Source of the DNA: Collybiopsis luxurians FD-317 M1
Taxonomy: Eukaryota; Basidiomycota; Agaricomycetes; Agaricales; Omphalotaceae
Assembly: GCA_000827265.1 (NCBI GenBank)
Contig: KN834807.1
Coordinates: forward strand, 194,473 to 258,472
Reading direction: 5' to 3'
Length of the DNA stretch: 64,000 bases
The notes below the pieces were generated by a model that saw nothing but the letters and a program-made list of their open reading frames with translations, was not told the origin of the DNA and did no database searches. Below, one piece after another: positions 13,151 to 24,920 of the stretch. Numbering within the stretch: the stretch's first letter is position 1; every line of letters starts with the position of its first letter. The position numbers and the translations under genes were made by a program.

Positions 13151-13152
13151 TA

Positions 13153-13936
13153 CTATCGTGCCTGCCGCCGTTTAAAATGCCAGGGGAGTTTCAAAACGTA
13201 CTTCCAACATTGTCCCTCTTACATATCGCTACATTTATGCTTTGAAAATGATAGATTATGGCCTGATACATTGTCTGAAGAATTTTCAGAATGAAAATTC
13301 AAGTAGAACTCATCCCGCAACCATTTTTTAAGCAGACAACCTTCTAATTTGAAGAAATTTAGTTTCTCTCTTCTCGGACATGAGGGCCAAAAAAATATAT
13401 GTGGTACTAAATAGCATGCCTGCCAGCCTTTTCAAAAAATTGTTGTTTTTGAAAGTCGAGGAGGAGGAGTGTGACAGGACAGAAAAGGAAACAGCCTCGG
13501 CAGAACGGCCAGGTTTGGTAGTTAGGATTGTTGAAGTCGGGATTGAGGCCACGAGGAGGTGAGAAACACTTGCTCGACTCTGAATTGCACTCAGAGTCAG
13601 AGTCGGACATTGTGGATGCAAGTAACAAGACGCGACGCGTTGAGCCAAAGCCGCGAGGCTGGCCAGGTGATTCTGCCGAATCAGTAGCTGTGCGGCTTGT
13701 CTCGTGCTTGAGTGACACGTCGTGACAAAACTTTTGAAACTCCCCCCTGATTTTGAGGTTGTCAACAGCGGCATCAACATAATTTTCATCTTTCAGTATG
13801 TTCTCCTCTAAAAATTAGATATATCTCTTCCTAAGAGGCTATGCTAGCTGTGTCTGAAATCCAGTGAGGATTGAAAATCAACTGCACATTTCCGAGAGGG
13901 GTTTAAGTAAATTTTGAAACTCCCCTGGCACGATAG
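13153..13936. mobile_element. 784-bp TA-flanked inverted-repeat element
   Basis: The left end reads CTATCGTGCC, followed after a 19-base interruption by AGGGGAGTTTCAAAA (13181-13195). The right end (13911-13936) is the reverse complement, TTTTGAAACTCCCCTGGCACGATAG with small differences. TA dinucleotides flank both sides (13151-13152 and 13937-13938), the target duplication of Tc1/mariner-type elements. A third copy of the AAACTCCCC motif lies inside at about 13735. A minus-strand frame through 13400-13800 (with LKIRGEFQKFCHDV and SDSDSECNSESSK) may be the remains of an internal coding region; I do not recognise a transposase. Confidence 0.55.
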
Positions 13937-14499
13937 TAAGTATTTGTACTGAAGAACATCAAATAAACATAAGGCTATCCCAAGACCGTGTGTTTATTCC
14001 CATGCTTGACAGGTCTAACTTGCTGAGGCTCAGCAAAATGTAACTAACTTGAACTTCATTAAAAAGTTCTAAACATGCTTTCTATGGCTTCCGGATGCCA
14101 TTCTATCATGGTAGATTATGGTACTATGCCGATCACATGAGTTTGTGCCGCCGGAGTAAATGCGGGAAATAGGAATCCAAAGTTGGATGATGCCGCTGAT
14201 GCGATATCGGTGGAAAGCTCATCCTTGAGCTGTATAAAGTGTGCATGAGCTTGAGGAATGCATTAATGTTTGAATCATTGCTTGCCTTGGATGTGTGTTG
14301 CTTTCAGGATTCAAGGTTCTAATACAAGCTCTCTGGATGAAAGCAAAGTTTAAACAATTCCTTACTGACACTGACTGAATGCCAAAAGTGCCATTATTCC
14401 TACCTCAAAACATGCAATAGGTGCTGCACCACTTGGTTTATCTTGATGATTTCTTTTCCTGATATCTGATGCCTTCTAGTAGTATTATCCAGGGATGTG

Positions 14500-14650
14500 T
14501 AAGGTACACCGCTGCAATGAATTGTACAGCAGTTACAAGTCCAGGAGCAACAACATATTAGAGGATTATAAAAGAGTGCTGTTTCAAGTAAGAATACGGC
14601 TGAATCCGCAAGGAAAGGTGGACACTGTGTCTTGGGCATATTGCAAATGT
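14500..14650. repeat. dispersed repeat, copy 1 (related to 31220-31345)
   Basis: The sequence with AGGAGCAACAACAT, then GATTATAAAAGAG, then GCAAGGAAAGGTGGA matches, in the same order and spacing, a segment at 31225-31345 (GGGAGCAACAATGG, GATTATAAAAGAG, GCAAGGCAAGGTGGA). This marks a family of dispersed, diverged repeats. The class is unknown. Confidence 0.5.
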
Positions 14651-16602
14651 TATGTTAAGAGACAAGACACCATCAGTACAACCTCAGCAGAGGAGGGATT
14701 CAAGCATCATAGGGGTACAAGAACAAGGACGGATAATTATTTGTGTAAACTATGGACTTTTTATATGTAAAACAGATAGCGAATTTGGAATAAATTGGGC
14801 GTTTATATCAGAGAACGGAAATAAATCGTGATGTGATATTAACTATATAGCTGGATTCGATGAAGATCGGGGATCTTTCTCATAGCCGAGCAATCCTCTC
14901 CTTGAATTTGAACAATATTCCGCGGATAAGAAATGCTCCACACAGCTCATGTGTGCCTCGCAATACACCCCACAGTGTTTGAAACTGAAATCATTTTCCA
15001 ACTACTAATTCTAAACTTGCCAGATGATTCCGAAACACTCCCAAAGCTCAGCTACTGATCGGGTGCATGAAAGACACCTTTGATAGATTTGTTGGCAAGT
15101 GATTTGGAAAACTCCAATTTGAGTGATTTTGAAGAAGCTCTCAGTTTAACACAGAGCAACAAGCATAGTTGTCTTTGGTCAATACCCAAGCCCACCAACG
15201 GACGTAAGTAATGGCTTATTCAAGTGTTATGCACTTAGTCAACGGTTGTTATCTTACATAAAAAGCCTGTTTATTCATGGATCGTCACTTGGGATCAGAT
15301 CTGGGATTATAATTATCATGTACGTTCTGCCACTGTAAAGCACATTTTTGCTTGTCAAACCCATATTCATCTCTTGGGTTTTTCCTCTCACTCCACCTCC
15401 CAAGGTCAATTGACTACCGGTTACTGTGGAAGTTGGTCGCTGTAGCACCCAAGGTGCTAAACTCCACCTGTCCACTTGTAACTGCCGTAGGTATGCAAGA
15501 TCAATCTTCGAAGTTTCTGCCATGGTCTGCCTTCCATGGTCCTGGTATGATTGCTGATATGTATTGCCACCACGGTTACCGAACGAACTCCAAGTTAGAA
15601 TATATATAGCGCTTGAATGATGGAGCTGATGCACGGGCATTGGATAGGTGCTAGATGCAATGTATGGGCAATGATATATGTTCCGGGTGCCAGCTATTAG
15701 GTGCATATGCCATAAGTGCGTAGTCGAAAAAAAACATTACAAATACTCTTCCGGCTATGAAAGTGTCGCGGTCGGTGGTGTACAGAGTGGGCAGCTAAAA
15801 AAAAATAGGAGATAAATGCCTATCTCAGGCTAATAATGAACCATGATCTCGATGCAGGACCGCCATTACCTCGTGAGACTAGTAGCGGAGCGTTGCATCA
15901 ATGGGCATCGATGGGTTCTGCGGCCTGAACGTAGAAAAATATGTCAATCTCAAATATGGAAGACCTGTTCCCACCTGTGCTCCAACAGCGCTCCAGCCTC
16001 GTACTACTTACTTCGACCCAAACTGACTAACCCCGCAACTACTGCTTGAAACAATGGAAAAACCGTGAGAGTGGAATTGGACAAACAAAAAAAAAAAGAG
16101 CAAAATCCCCAGAATCTGGGGGTTACCAAAAAAGGCAGTGACTTTTTTCACTGCGGCCCAAGGAAGGACCTCAACAGCAAGAAGCGGGCAGTAAGCTTGG
16201 ACCCATAACTATGATCATTTTTTGTTTCACGGGTACCATTAACCTGAGTGACATAAGTACTCAAGATCCTGACATCTCCTCAAAGATATAAAAGAATATC
16301 CACGTAGATGAACTTGAAGAACATAACATGACATGACAGCCGAACCAGTGATGGTTTAGTGATGGTTTTATTAACATGACTTCGGGAGGCCTATTCCAAT
16401 GAAGATTGGAACATTCCTTGGTCGAATGTGACGACTCAGTTGTATAGAAGTACGGAAGACATTTGGTACCGAGTTGATTGGCAAAGATATGATGAACGTC
16501 ACGATGGATGGGGAAGCAAAGGGCAGATTGCAAAGCGAGACCCAATATTCTACAATCATTAATATGATACATGCGGATCTCATACTTTTTAAAGGTAACA
16601 GC
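14651..16602. other. intergenic, no gene seen; paired small hairpins
   Basis: No supported gene. At 16107-16121 a perfect short palindrome (CCCCAGA, one base, TCTGGGG) is followed at 16135-16155 by GCAGTGA, a T-rich loop and TCACTGC. They sit just downstream of an A-run and could form two adjacent hairpins. The role is unknown. Confidence 0.35.
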
Positions 16603-17088
16603 CTAATCTTGGTCGGTTTGGTCCCTTGGTCGATACTTGATACCCCGACTGTCCAGTTCTGCCTCAACGTCTTCCGGCACTCTTCCTTTGACCCGGACGG
16701 CGTACATCCCCCGAGCGTATTTCGCTGAAAAGAAGCGAAATTTCAATATTTTCATCGAATAAAAATACTGTAAAGAATCACGCACATGTTCTCTGCCATC
16801 TCGCCACCCAGCTCGACTCTGGATCAATTACCGCAATGATACCGTCGTAATAGGATGTAGTACAAGCAAGGATACGATCTGGGTTATCTTTCAGCTGTGC
16901 AAGTATGAATGAGAAGGGCTCAAAGAGCAAAAGAATCTGGATTACCAACGCACCTGAAGAATTTCCTCACAATTTGGACATCCAATAGCGCGAAAGTCGG
17001 TAGATGTTTGGATGATGGAACATAACAGACAGGCTCGTAAATGCTTGCTTTTTGTCGGTGGGATAATCGCACTTGGAGCTTCACTCAT
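16603..17088 (-). CDS. spt4: transcription elongation factor Spt4
   Basis: This is the small zinc-binding partner of Spt5 in the DSIF complex, which promotes RNA polymerase II processivity in the nucleus. From the ATG at 17088 the protein reads MSEAPSAIIPPTKSKHLRAC and then LLCSIIQTSTDFRAIGCPNC, giving the two CxxC pairs of the zinc site. LKDNPDRILACTTSYYDGI and VIDPESSWVARWQRT follow, and it ends SRGIKYRPRDQTDQD at the stop at 16605-16603. Two introns are clear: after EEILQ, and within the codon for Ser in QRTSKYARGMY. Length is about 113 residues, normal for the family. It is divergent from hem25 with about 154 bases between the starts. Confidence 0.93.
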
Positions 17089-17242
17089 CGTGGTCGTTGT
17101 CGTCGACGTTCAAGTCCAAGGGGCGTGATGGATGTGTCATTCCAAGCGGACCTGTCGGAAGCGTTCCCGATTCCGCGTACCGCGCCCGGCTCTTTCCACG
17201 CAACCACCACCTTGCACATCCTTTCCTTTGCTTTTACTTTCC
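17089..17242. promoter_or_regulatory. bidirectional promoter spt4 / hem25
   Basis: A 154-base gap lies between the divergent starts at 17088 and 17243. The pyrimidine-rich stretch just before 17243 suits a fungal transcription start. No specific factor site is claimed. Confidence 0.4.
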
Positions 17243-18607
17243 ATGAAAAATGTTGGAAACCAGCTGACTTCGGGTACGCGCTGGTCAATACTCTCGTGTT
17301 TTCATTCCGCTCACCTTAATGAAGGCGCTCTGTCCGGATTGACCTCTACAATGGCCTTGCAACCATGTACGTTACCAAAACGACAGGCAGTGACGATTTC
17401 TCATCGAATACCTTCAGTTGACCTTTTGAAGACACGCCTACAGCAAGGAGACAGTGTACACCATCGCAAGTATGTCCTTGAGAACATCCTTAACCCACCT
17501 TTTCACCCATGGCGTCATTTTTTGTGCCTTTAGCGTATCAATTCTCAAGGCTACAAAAGACGTACTCGAATCTAATGGAATGCGTGGACTCTGGAGAGGT
17601 ACTTCAGCTTCATTAATTCGGTACGTGAAGTCGCTCTTTTCCCTTCTTTCGTCTAATTTCTTGCGTAACAGTAACGTCCCCGGAGTCGCATTATACATGA
17701 CTAGCTTAACCCAACTCAGATTCCTCATGGCCTCATCCAATTACTTTACTGTTCCTATAACTTCCGATCGCGCAGCAAACCCAACGCATGCCGGATCCGT
17801 GTTACCCAAACTCACTAACACTGGGAATCTTCTAGCCGGAGCAACGACAAGAGTGGCTGTTGGGCTCCTGATGAATCCCCTTACAGTATTGAAAGCGAGA
17901 TTTGAGGTTCGTCTATTTCTCTCCTTAAATCCTACCGAGAGACGAAATTTCTAATTTCTAGAGCAATATATACGCATATCAAACGCTCTCTGGAGCTTTC
18001 GCTTCCCTTGTTCGGTCAGGCCCCGCTGAGCTGCTGCGAGGTGTATCTGCTGCCTCGCTGCGGGATGCTCCATACGCCGGTATTTTTGTCGTCTTCTACG
18101 AGGGGTTTAAGCGGAACGCTTGTAAGTCTAAATGGCTCAACGCGTACCTCTTCCGGCCACTTATCACACCGGGTTCACAGCTCTCATCTTCACCCCAACG
18201 TCCAACTCTCAGAGCTCAATGCTGCATAGCGCTTCGGCCGCTTCCGCAGGTGCACTAGCGACACTCGCAACTCATCCCTTCGATGTCATAAAGGTTAGTC
18301 TTAAGCTCTTTACTTTCTGTTCGCTTCGCGTAGGTCCTGAATTCGCCGCTTGGCCGTTTAGACAAAATTACAGGTCCGTACTGAGAACCACTATCAAGGG
18401 TTTGTGTCAACTGTGAGGACTATTTGGAAGGTACGTACGCCTTCTTTTTCCCTCTATTCCCATCAATCGTGAGAATATCCCTATCTATAGCATCGAGGAA
18501 TCCGCGGCTACTTTGACGGGGCTTCTCTTCGACTGTCGAGAAAAGTTTTAAGCTCAGCTATTGGTTGGGCTGTGTATGAGTTTATCTTGATGAATATATG
18601 GACTTGA
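17243..18607 (+). CDS. hem25: mitochondrial glycine carrier (SLC25A38/Hem25 type)
   Basis: This is an inner-membrane carrier of the SLC25 family that imports glycine for the first step of haem synthesis. The short N-terminus MKNVGNQLTSG joins GALSGLTSTMALQP across an intron (17274-17324), followed by LLKTRLQQGDS, the first carrier motif in a form typical of Hem25 proteins. The second repeat contains GLWRGTSASLIRNVPGVALY and NLLAGATTRVAVGLLMNPL with LKARFE. The third has SAGALATLATHPFDVIK, then RGIRGYFDGASLRLSRKVLS. The stop is the TGA at 18605-18607. There are about seven exons, and the junctions I checked are in frame. The ATG at 17243 is chosen because it gives the short N-terminus expected; upstream ATGs would require a less typical leader. 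Confidence 0.88.
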
Positions 18608-21600
18608 CGGAGAACAGCTTTCAGAGAGCCTTTTCCGAGGGACAAAGTTGTCTGAGGTTTACCGAATCAAAGAAATTACTAAGGTATTAGATGGGGACTG
18701 TAGCCTATATCGATTAATGGGTGACTTGTCGTGCTAAAAGTATACTGATTTCGATTGTACTATATTTTATCCCCTCTCTAGATTTAAATATTGTATTTTT
18801 ATCTGCATTCTGACATCCAGATATGTAGGTGAACGGCGCAATTAATGCGTCTGGTGAGCGTATGGACGTAGGGCAGTCGTTCTCGAATTCCGTCTTCGAG
18901 CATCTAGGACGGGTCGAAGTACTAGTGAGCACAGTGGCTGCTTTTGTCTACCATGACCGTGCATGGCAAACCTCGCTCGAACCCGGTTTTTCTTCTTGGT
19001 TACGCCTTTCCCGTATTCGCACGCGTAGTGCTAGTAGTAGCTTCGGTGCTTAAGGATTAAGACGCGCTGTGGCGTGCTACGTTAGTACAATAGTATCGCA
19101 AAGGCCAAAATCCAAAATCCATGATTATTCATGGGGGTACAGACCCGAACTCGAACGAGTCTCGTTTTTCTTTTCTTTTGTTCAGATGGAGACCCTGATT
19201 TCTTCGTTCCTCCTGCTGCATCTCTATCGTAGCTGGTTTTGATTTTTTGAGTCGGCGTAAGCGTTGGAACGTACACGTTCATCAAAATCGACGATCGATC
19301 TCCAGTATCTACCGTCAACCGGTCCTGGACGTCTGGACTTCTAAGTATTCGCTATATGCATTCCGACAGCCTCGACGTTTGCTTGGCGCAACCATCCATG
19401 CGCCCCATTCCAAATTCAAAAAACCGACGATCCCTCAGCGCGACTGCCAGGACCAAATATCGACAGCCCCCTCAAATTCCCCCGAGTCAATTTAAGATGG
19501 GTCCAATTCACACAGAGTAAATTGAGGGCCTACCGGGGTAGCAGATGCAGTAGCAAAGTGCGATTCTGCATGAAGCGGGTCGAAGGATGTCTGCCGGAAG
19601 TTGAAGGCGAAAGAGGGCTTGAAGGATGAGGTGGCACGGAAAGAGGAAGGGAAGAGGAAAGAGGTTTGCGACCAAAAAATGCCGGAGATAAACTGAACCA
19701 AGCAGTACAGATGAAATATGCGGGAGAGCGTTATGAGGACACAAGATAATCTCGAGGAAATGTAGGCGACCCGTAAACCACCCAGACTCTGGTCTCTAGT
19801 GCGAAACTCCATTCAACTTGTTCATGTGCGACTGGAGTTGATTTTTTCCATGTTATAGTCATTGAGTTCGGCAGGTCAGCAAGTTGGTTTGGGTACCGAT
19901 GATAAAATCAAACTTTTATAACAGGGGCACATATCCGCCGGCTGCAGACAGTAGAGCCTAAGGATGTAGCAAATTGCAATCAGAAGTGAGAACTTGCCCA
20001 TAAGTTTCCTCTTTTGACTGTGATTTGCCACTTCTTTAGATTCTAGTGTCTGAAACCACTGAATACATGTCTCTGTTACAAGAATGACTTCCTCACTGGT
20101 AATCGTCAATCCTTTCATCCAGTTGAATCTACTTTGTCCAGTCATCACTGAGAAGGTGAGCACAGGGCAGGGGCAGGGAGATTGAAATCAGCTTGAGCGT
20201 TAAGACTCGAGAGTTTATATACAGATTTCACCAAATCAATCTATCTGTCAATTCTGGCCAGCAGCGTGGCACGTGAGGAGCATGGATGTCAGATGAGCCC
20301 TTTATTTAGTCATATGGCATGCGCTCGATGATATCCCAACAATCGCGAGGATTTTTGTACATTTTTTCACTGCATAATATGCATTGTACCTTTCCCATTC
20401 CTATACCTTCCATAGCCTGTTCAACCGCCGGCTTTTGATTAATTTCACTTCCATCGTGTGTTACTAGTCTCAGTAACTTTTCATTTCTTCAGTCATACTG
20501 CCAAAACCTTAGCCTGGCGCTCAGTTTCTTCCTCTAATCGAGTAAGTTTGGCCCTTGGGTGTACAGAAGCTCTCTAGAGTACTTACCTACTTATTGCATC
20601 GCTGACTTGTCCAATGCAGGTTTTCCTATTGGCTCAACCAATGCGACGCACTGGTCCCGAAGTTTATGGCATCGTTGTTCCTTTCCTAGAAGCATTCCGC
20701 TCTCTTCCATATTTTCTGCACCGAAAATCCGGAGGTCAAAGCTCGATATGAACCTGCTAGTTTGCGATGGCCAGGAGGATGTCGCCGACGAAGAATAGCG
20801 AGGAGGATGGAATGGACCCACCGGAAATGATGACTCGCGTTAGAGGGAGAAGTCGTCGAACTGGCATTTGTATTCCGCGCGCTTTGAGCCAAAGACAGAG
20901 ACCTATAAGAACGAAGTGAGTATCTGCGGACATGGGGCAAGTTCAATTCCTCTTCCATTAGCTGGTGAGTGTCTTTAGCCCTCGGGGATCTTCTGCCTTA
21001 TCCCTGTCCCTCGACAATTATGAGCCCACTTCATTTCTTTGTCAGGATGGTTCGCTTTACCCTACAGATCTGAATGTCGTCTCATACTATCCGAGTCTAT
21101 TTTTGGATGAAGATTCGCTGCTTTTGCCCGAGAATTCGCGATCATCTGGGTTCTAAGAAGGATCTTGAAGCTCTGTGCATTGTCGCCCTATCGGAGATAG
21201 CACCTCACAGACCCTCCTTCTGGCTTAGTGCGTGTTTCGGTAGCGCATTATGAGGTACCGTTTCCTCTCAAAGATGCGATCTTTAAGACTTAAATGCTAT
21301 CAAGAGTACTACGGAAGTCTTATATCTTTTTGGTAGTACTTAGCTAGACAAGAGAAAAGGATATTATTCTACTAAAAGGACCAAGGCTACAAGTAATGCG
21401 ACTAAGGCTAACACGCCATCAAAATCAAAGTATGATTTAAGTGGTCAATTGAAAGGTTGTTCTCGACTTCCATCTTCGAACACTATCTATCCATCTGCCA
21501 ATGTCTAATGTCTATTGACACTCATCAAAGTTCTGAGTCTGGATATAAACTGGTCGACGTCGGCGACTTGGAGTCGGCGTTGAAACAGGCGGAACAGTGG

Positions 21601-22419
21601 TTCTTCTGTCCACAGCCAGGGCCCACCGGATTCCAACTTTTCTTAACGGTTACTAATGCCGCTTCTGAATTTGTATGCTTCCCTTGGGTGCTTAGAAACT
21701 CAGACGCGTTCTACGCTATACAGTGGACACCGATAAAGTACAAGTATCGCGGGGGCCTAGATCCAGAATCGTAAGTACGTTGGTGTGCACTACAGACCCG
21801 AACTGGAACTAGAAGAAATTTCTCCTTCTTCTCTTCTGCTCAGGCCTCTGAATTTCCCGGGCTCTTCGTTCCTACTCTGATCCCGGTTCCCTGAAATTCT
21901 TCTTCGTGCTTCTCGGGGATTGTATTCACCATGTGAATACTCGACGTTTTTGCACACCCGTTCAAAAATCGACGATCCCTCGCTGGCAGTGTTGGATTTT
22001 CTATTGACGAGTCTTCTTTCTCCGAGTTCCGCCCCAGTTCTGAGGTTCAGATGGCTCTGATTCGCGCAGGGCAGACTAGGAGTCTGTCAATGCCATCCAG
22101 TGCCACAACCAGAAACTATGCACGCGCATGCGATTAAATCGCGTACTTCCGACAACTTACGATCTCCGATTCTGAATCATCTGTTGACAAATTTCCTCGA
22201 AAAGAGGTATTTTCATTACTCTAACCTGTCCAACTGCCTTGCAGACCGTTAACGCCGACTAACTTTGACCGACAGCTTCTCTGTCAATAACCGTAGTGCT
22301 AAAGGTAAAAGTTAAAGCTTCACGCGCTGTTCTTGAGCAGGAGTTTAAAAAGATGAGCAGGAAGGCAACAAGATTCCTATCGCCCCGTCGACTTTGGCCC
22401 CTTTTTCAGTTGCTCCAGG
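18608..22419. other. long intergenic region with diverged repeats and weak ORFs
   Basis: No recognised gene. A minus-strand frame from the ATG at 19812 (MEFRTRDQSLGGLR, with plausible introns) and plus-strand frames near 20559-21156 and 21457-21774 are open but unrecognised. Two segments, about 19135-19300 and 21790-21980, share landmarks in order (ACAGACCCGAACT, TTCGTTCCT, AAAATCGACGATC), indicating an old dispersed repeat. Confidence 0.4.
19492..19812 (-). CDS. hypothetical protein, possible small gene
   Basis: An ATG at 19812 opens a frame with MEFRTRDQSLGGLR. A plausible GT-AG intron then leads to a Ser/Phe-rich stretch (SGIFWSQTSFLFPSSFRATS) and SHFATASATP before a possible donor at about 19535. 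The absence of stops and the plausible splice sites are the only support. I recognise no domain and could not find a convincing 3' end. It could equally be chance. Confidence 0.2.
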   Translation of the reverse strand: MEFRTRDQSLGGLRVAYISSRLSCVLITLSRIFHLYCLVQFISGIFWSQTSFLFPSSFRATSSFKPSFAFNFRQTSFDPLHAESHFATASATPVGPQFTLCELDPS

Positions 22420-24920
22420 ATGTACGTCCCAGCGGTCTGGATAGCAGGATTGTCTTTCTTGTCCTCCAGTGCCAGTGCAAGCGGTACCGTAAGTCCCTTA
22501 GACACTACTCACGATTTCCATCTAATACGAGTCACGACTAACGACTTTTCTTTTGTTACTTTTCAGCCTGCTTGGGCTAAAAAGTCTGATACGTCTCAAG
22601 TGACCAAGCGAACTACGATCACCCTGTCGGTACTCCTACATTACGAGACGTACAACTCTATCGGATGTTTCGCGTTAGTATTAGGCTTCGTTCCACTTCT
22701 ATCCCATATATTTATGCTATATACTCACGCTATATATCGTGTTTCTCTATCGTAGTGACTCTTCCCCGTTGCACGTTCTCCCGTACACGCCCTACCCACC
22801 CGACGACACTAGCAACACTGTTGAAAAATGTATCGACGCGTGTCGAACGGCCGGGTACGCTTTCGCAGGTGTTGAGTGTGGAAGTGAATGCTGTACGTCC
22901 CTCACGAATTGATTTGACTGACCGACCTTACGACTTACCAACTGCTTATCTTGTAGTCTGTGGCAGCACCTTCGACAGCACCACTCCGATGGCGAACTGC
23001 AACGATCCCTGCACCGGAAACGTCCACGAAATCTGCGGAGGTTCCGGCGCCATTCAGGTGTATCAAAACGCTTCGTTTGTTCCTTGTTACGACGGGTATG
23101 AGTTTATTGGGTCTTTTGCGTGCGTCTTCTTTCCTTCCTTCTCTTCCCTTCCCTTCCCTTCCCTTCCCTTCCCTTCTCCCTTTCCTTCTTCTGACATGCT
23201 GGCTACTTTCGTAAATACGATTATACGCTTATACTGATGCGAATATACAGGGAGAATAATTGGCGCTACCCTGGGACCGACCCCCGCTTGCTACCCTACG
23301 AACAAGACATTCCTTCTGACGATATGACCGTCGAGAGTTGTATCGATAAGTGTAAGGCAGGAGGGTACGAAGCTGCGGGTCTCGAATATGGTCAAGTAAG
23401 TTTCCGTCCGCCTTTTCGCTCCCAAATGGGATCTGACATTTTCCCTAACCACTTGGGAAATTACGATAGGAATGCTGTTAGTATATCGCAATTTGTGGCT
23501 TTACAAATTGCGAAGCCTCTTGCTTATAATAAACTTTACAGGGTGCGGAACTGCGAATCCAAGCAACTGGACCAGCGCTTCTCCCTACGATTCTTCGATG
23601 CCTTGTACGGGGAATCCAGGAGAAGCGTGTGGTGGTGGGGCCGGTGAGGGTACTATTAAGTAGGTTTCTCAATCTTTTCGATGGATGAAATATCACTCAA
23701 CTCGACTAGCGTATACGTCCGTTCATCCTCCGGCAAGTGCGGTAATCCAACTTCGAACCCTTCCACGTCTACTTCTTCAGATTGTGACTCTACCTCAACG
23801 ACCCCCAGTTGGCAGACAGAGCCGACTACTAGCTCGAGTTGGACTGTGACGACGTCCAGTACGAAGTCTACAAGCTCTACTTGGACGAGCTCCAGCTCCA
23901 GCTCAAAGCCGGCTCAGAGTACCACCAGGACCGTGACCAGCAGCACCCATACTAGTACTTCTGCCCCGTGGACTCCGGCAAGCTCAAGCTCAAGCTCGAA
24001 GAGTGCAAGTAGCACTTATAGCACTCATAGCCCCACGAGCTCTTCAACTGCAAGTCATACCGCCACTAGTTCAGTGCATACCAGTACCACGAGCTTAGAG
24101 CATACCAGTACCAGCACAACTACAATGCCCAAGCCCACTATGACTACCTCCCCGGGTGATGAAAGCTCTTCGACCGAACCTTGCACAACGACCACTCCCA
24201 GTGATCCATACACAAGTTCCACTGGAGAGCCCACTCATAGCAGCAGCTCCGCGGTGACGAGCTCCACCTCTGAACCTACAACCTCTGCAAGCTCAGAGTC
24301 AACGGAACCTTGTGAAACGACCACGACCACGTACATTGAACCGACGACGACTTGGACTCCCTCCACAACCGCTCCTTCTTCTACTCCAAGCTCTGGCTCT
24401 GGTTCAGGATCCGAGGGCGGAGGCGGAGGCTGGAGTCCCGCTGGCTGCTACGAGTGAGTGCACCTCTGCCTTTAGTACCATGAAACTCATGTGTCCTTTC
24501 ATCTAAAGAGAGCCTTTTCTGTACGTATCTTGTATTTTACAAACTTAATTTCTTTACTTCCACTGACATCTCCTGCAACGTAGCCTACTTGACCTCCTCG
24601 ACATCCTCCATCTCGACATATTCCTCACCCCAGAAGCTTGTCAAGCCGGCTGCCAAAATGCAGGATACAACGTATGCGGTACTTCGAATGGGAATACTTG
24701 CTGTGAGTTCTCAAGTCTATCCTACTTCCTGCCAGTCAGAGTCATCATCTCATCGTCGTTTTTCCGCTACGTGACATATGTAGACTGTGGCTACCAAGGC
24801 CTCCTCGAAGATATCCTAGAACTTGTCTTCCCCGGGAATTGCAACTCGCAATGCCAGGGTAACAGGGCACAGACATGCGGAGGACAGGGTTCTTGTTCGT
24901 TGTGGTATTATCATCACTGA
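22420..24920 (+). CDS. secreted protein with three WSC-type domains and Ser/Thr-rich linker
   Basis: The ATG at 22420 starts MYVPAVWIAGLSFLSSSASA, a good signal peptide. Domain 1 runs from GCFADSSPLHVLPY through CIDACRTAGYAFAGVECG and ECFCGS to EICGGSGAIQVYQN. Domain 2 has ESCIDKCKAGGYEAAGLEYG and ends ACGGGAGEGT. A Ser/Thr-rich region of about 230 residues (23700-24430) follows, then a third, Cys-spaced domain (EACQAGCQNAGYNVCG, NCNSQCQGNRAQTCGGQGSC) before the stop at 24918-24920. WSC domains bind carbohydrate in wall sensors and secreted enzymes, so an extracellular, heavily O-glycosylated wall-associated role is likely. No transmembrane helix or clear GPI signal is seen. About eight introns are present; the one after FVPCYDG contains a CCTTC tract. 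Exact splice sites near 24450-24590 are uncertain. Confidence 0.8.
23137..23177. repeat. intronic (CCTTC)n microsatellite
   Basis: About seven pentanucleotide units of CCTTC type lie inside an intron of the WSC gene, forming a strand-biased pyrimidine tract. Confidence 0.8.

Noticed and set aside
13328..13789. 153-codon minus-strand open frame
   Set aside because: It lies inside the TA-flanked element and overlaps a second frame of similar length; neither has a domain. Treated as element remnant, not an independent gene.
23137..23177. Regular short repeats considered as an array
   Set aside because: A simple CCTTC microsatellite in an intron; no spacers.
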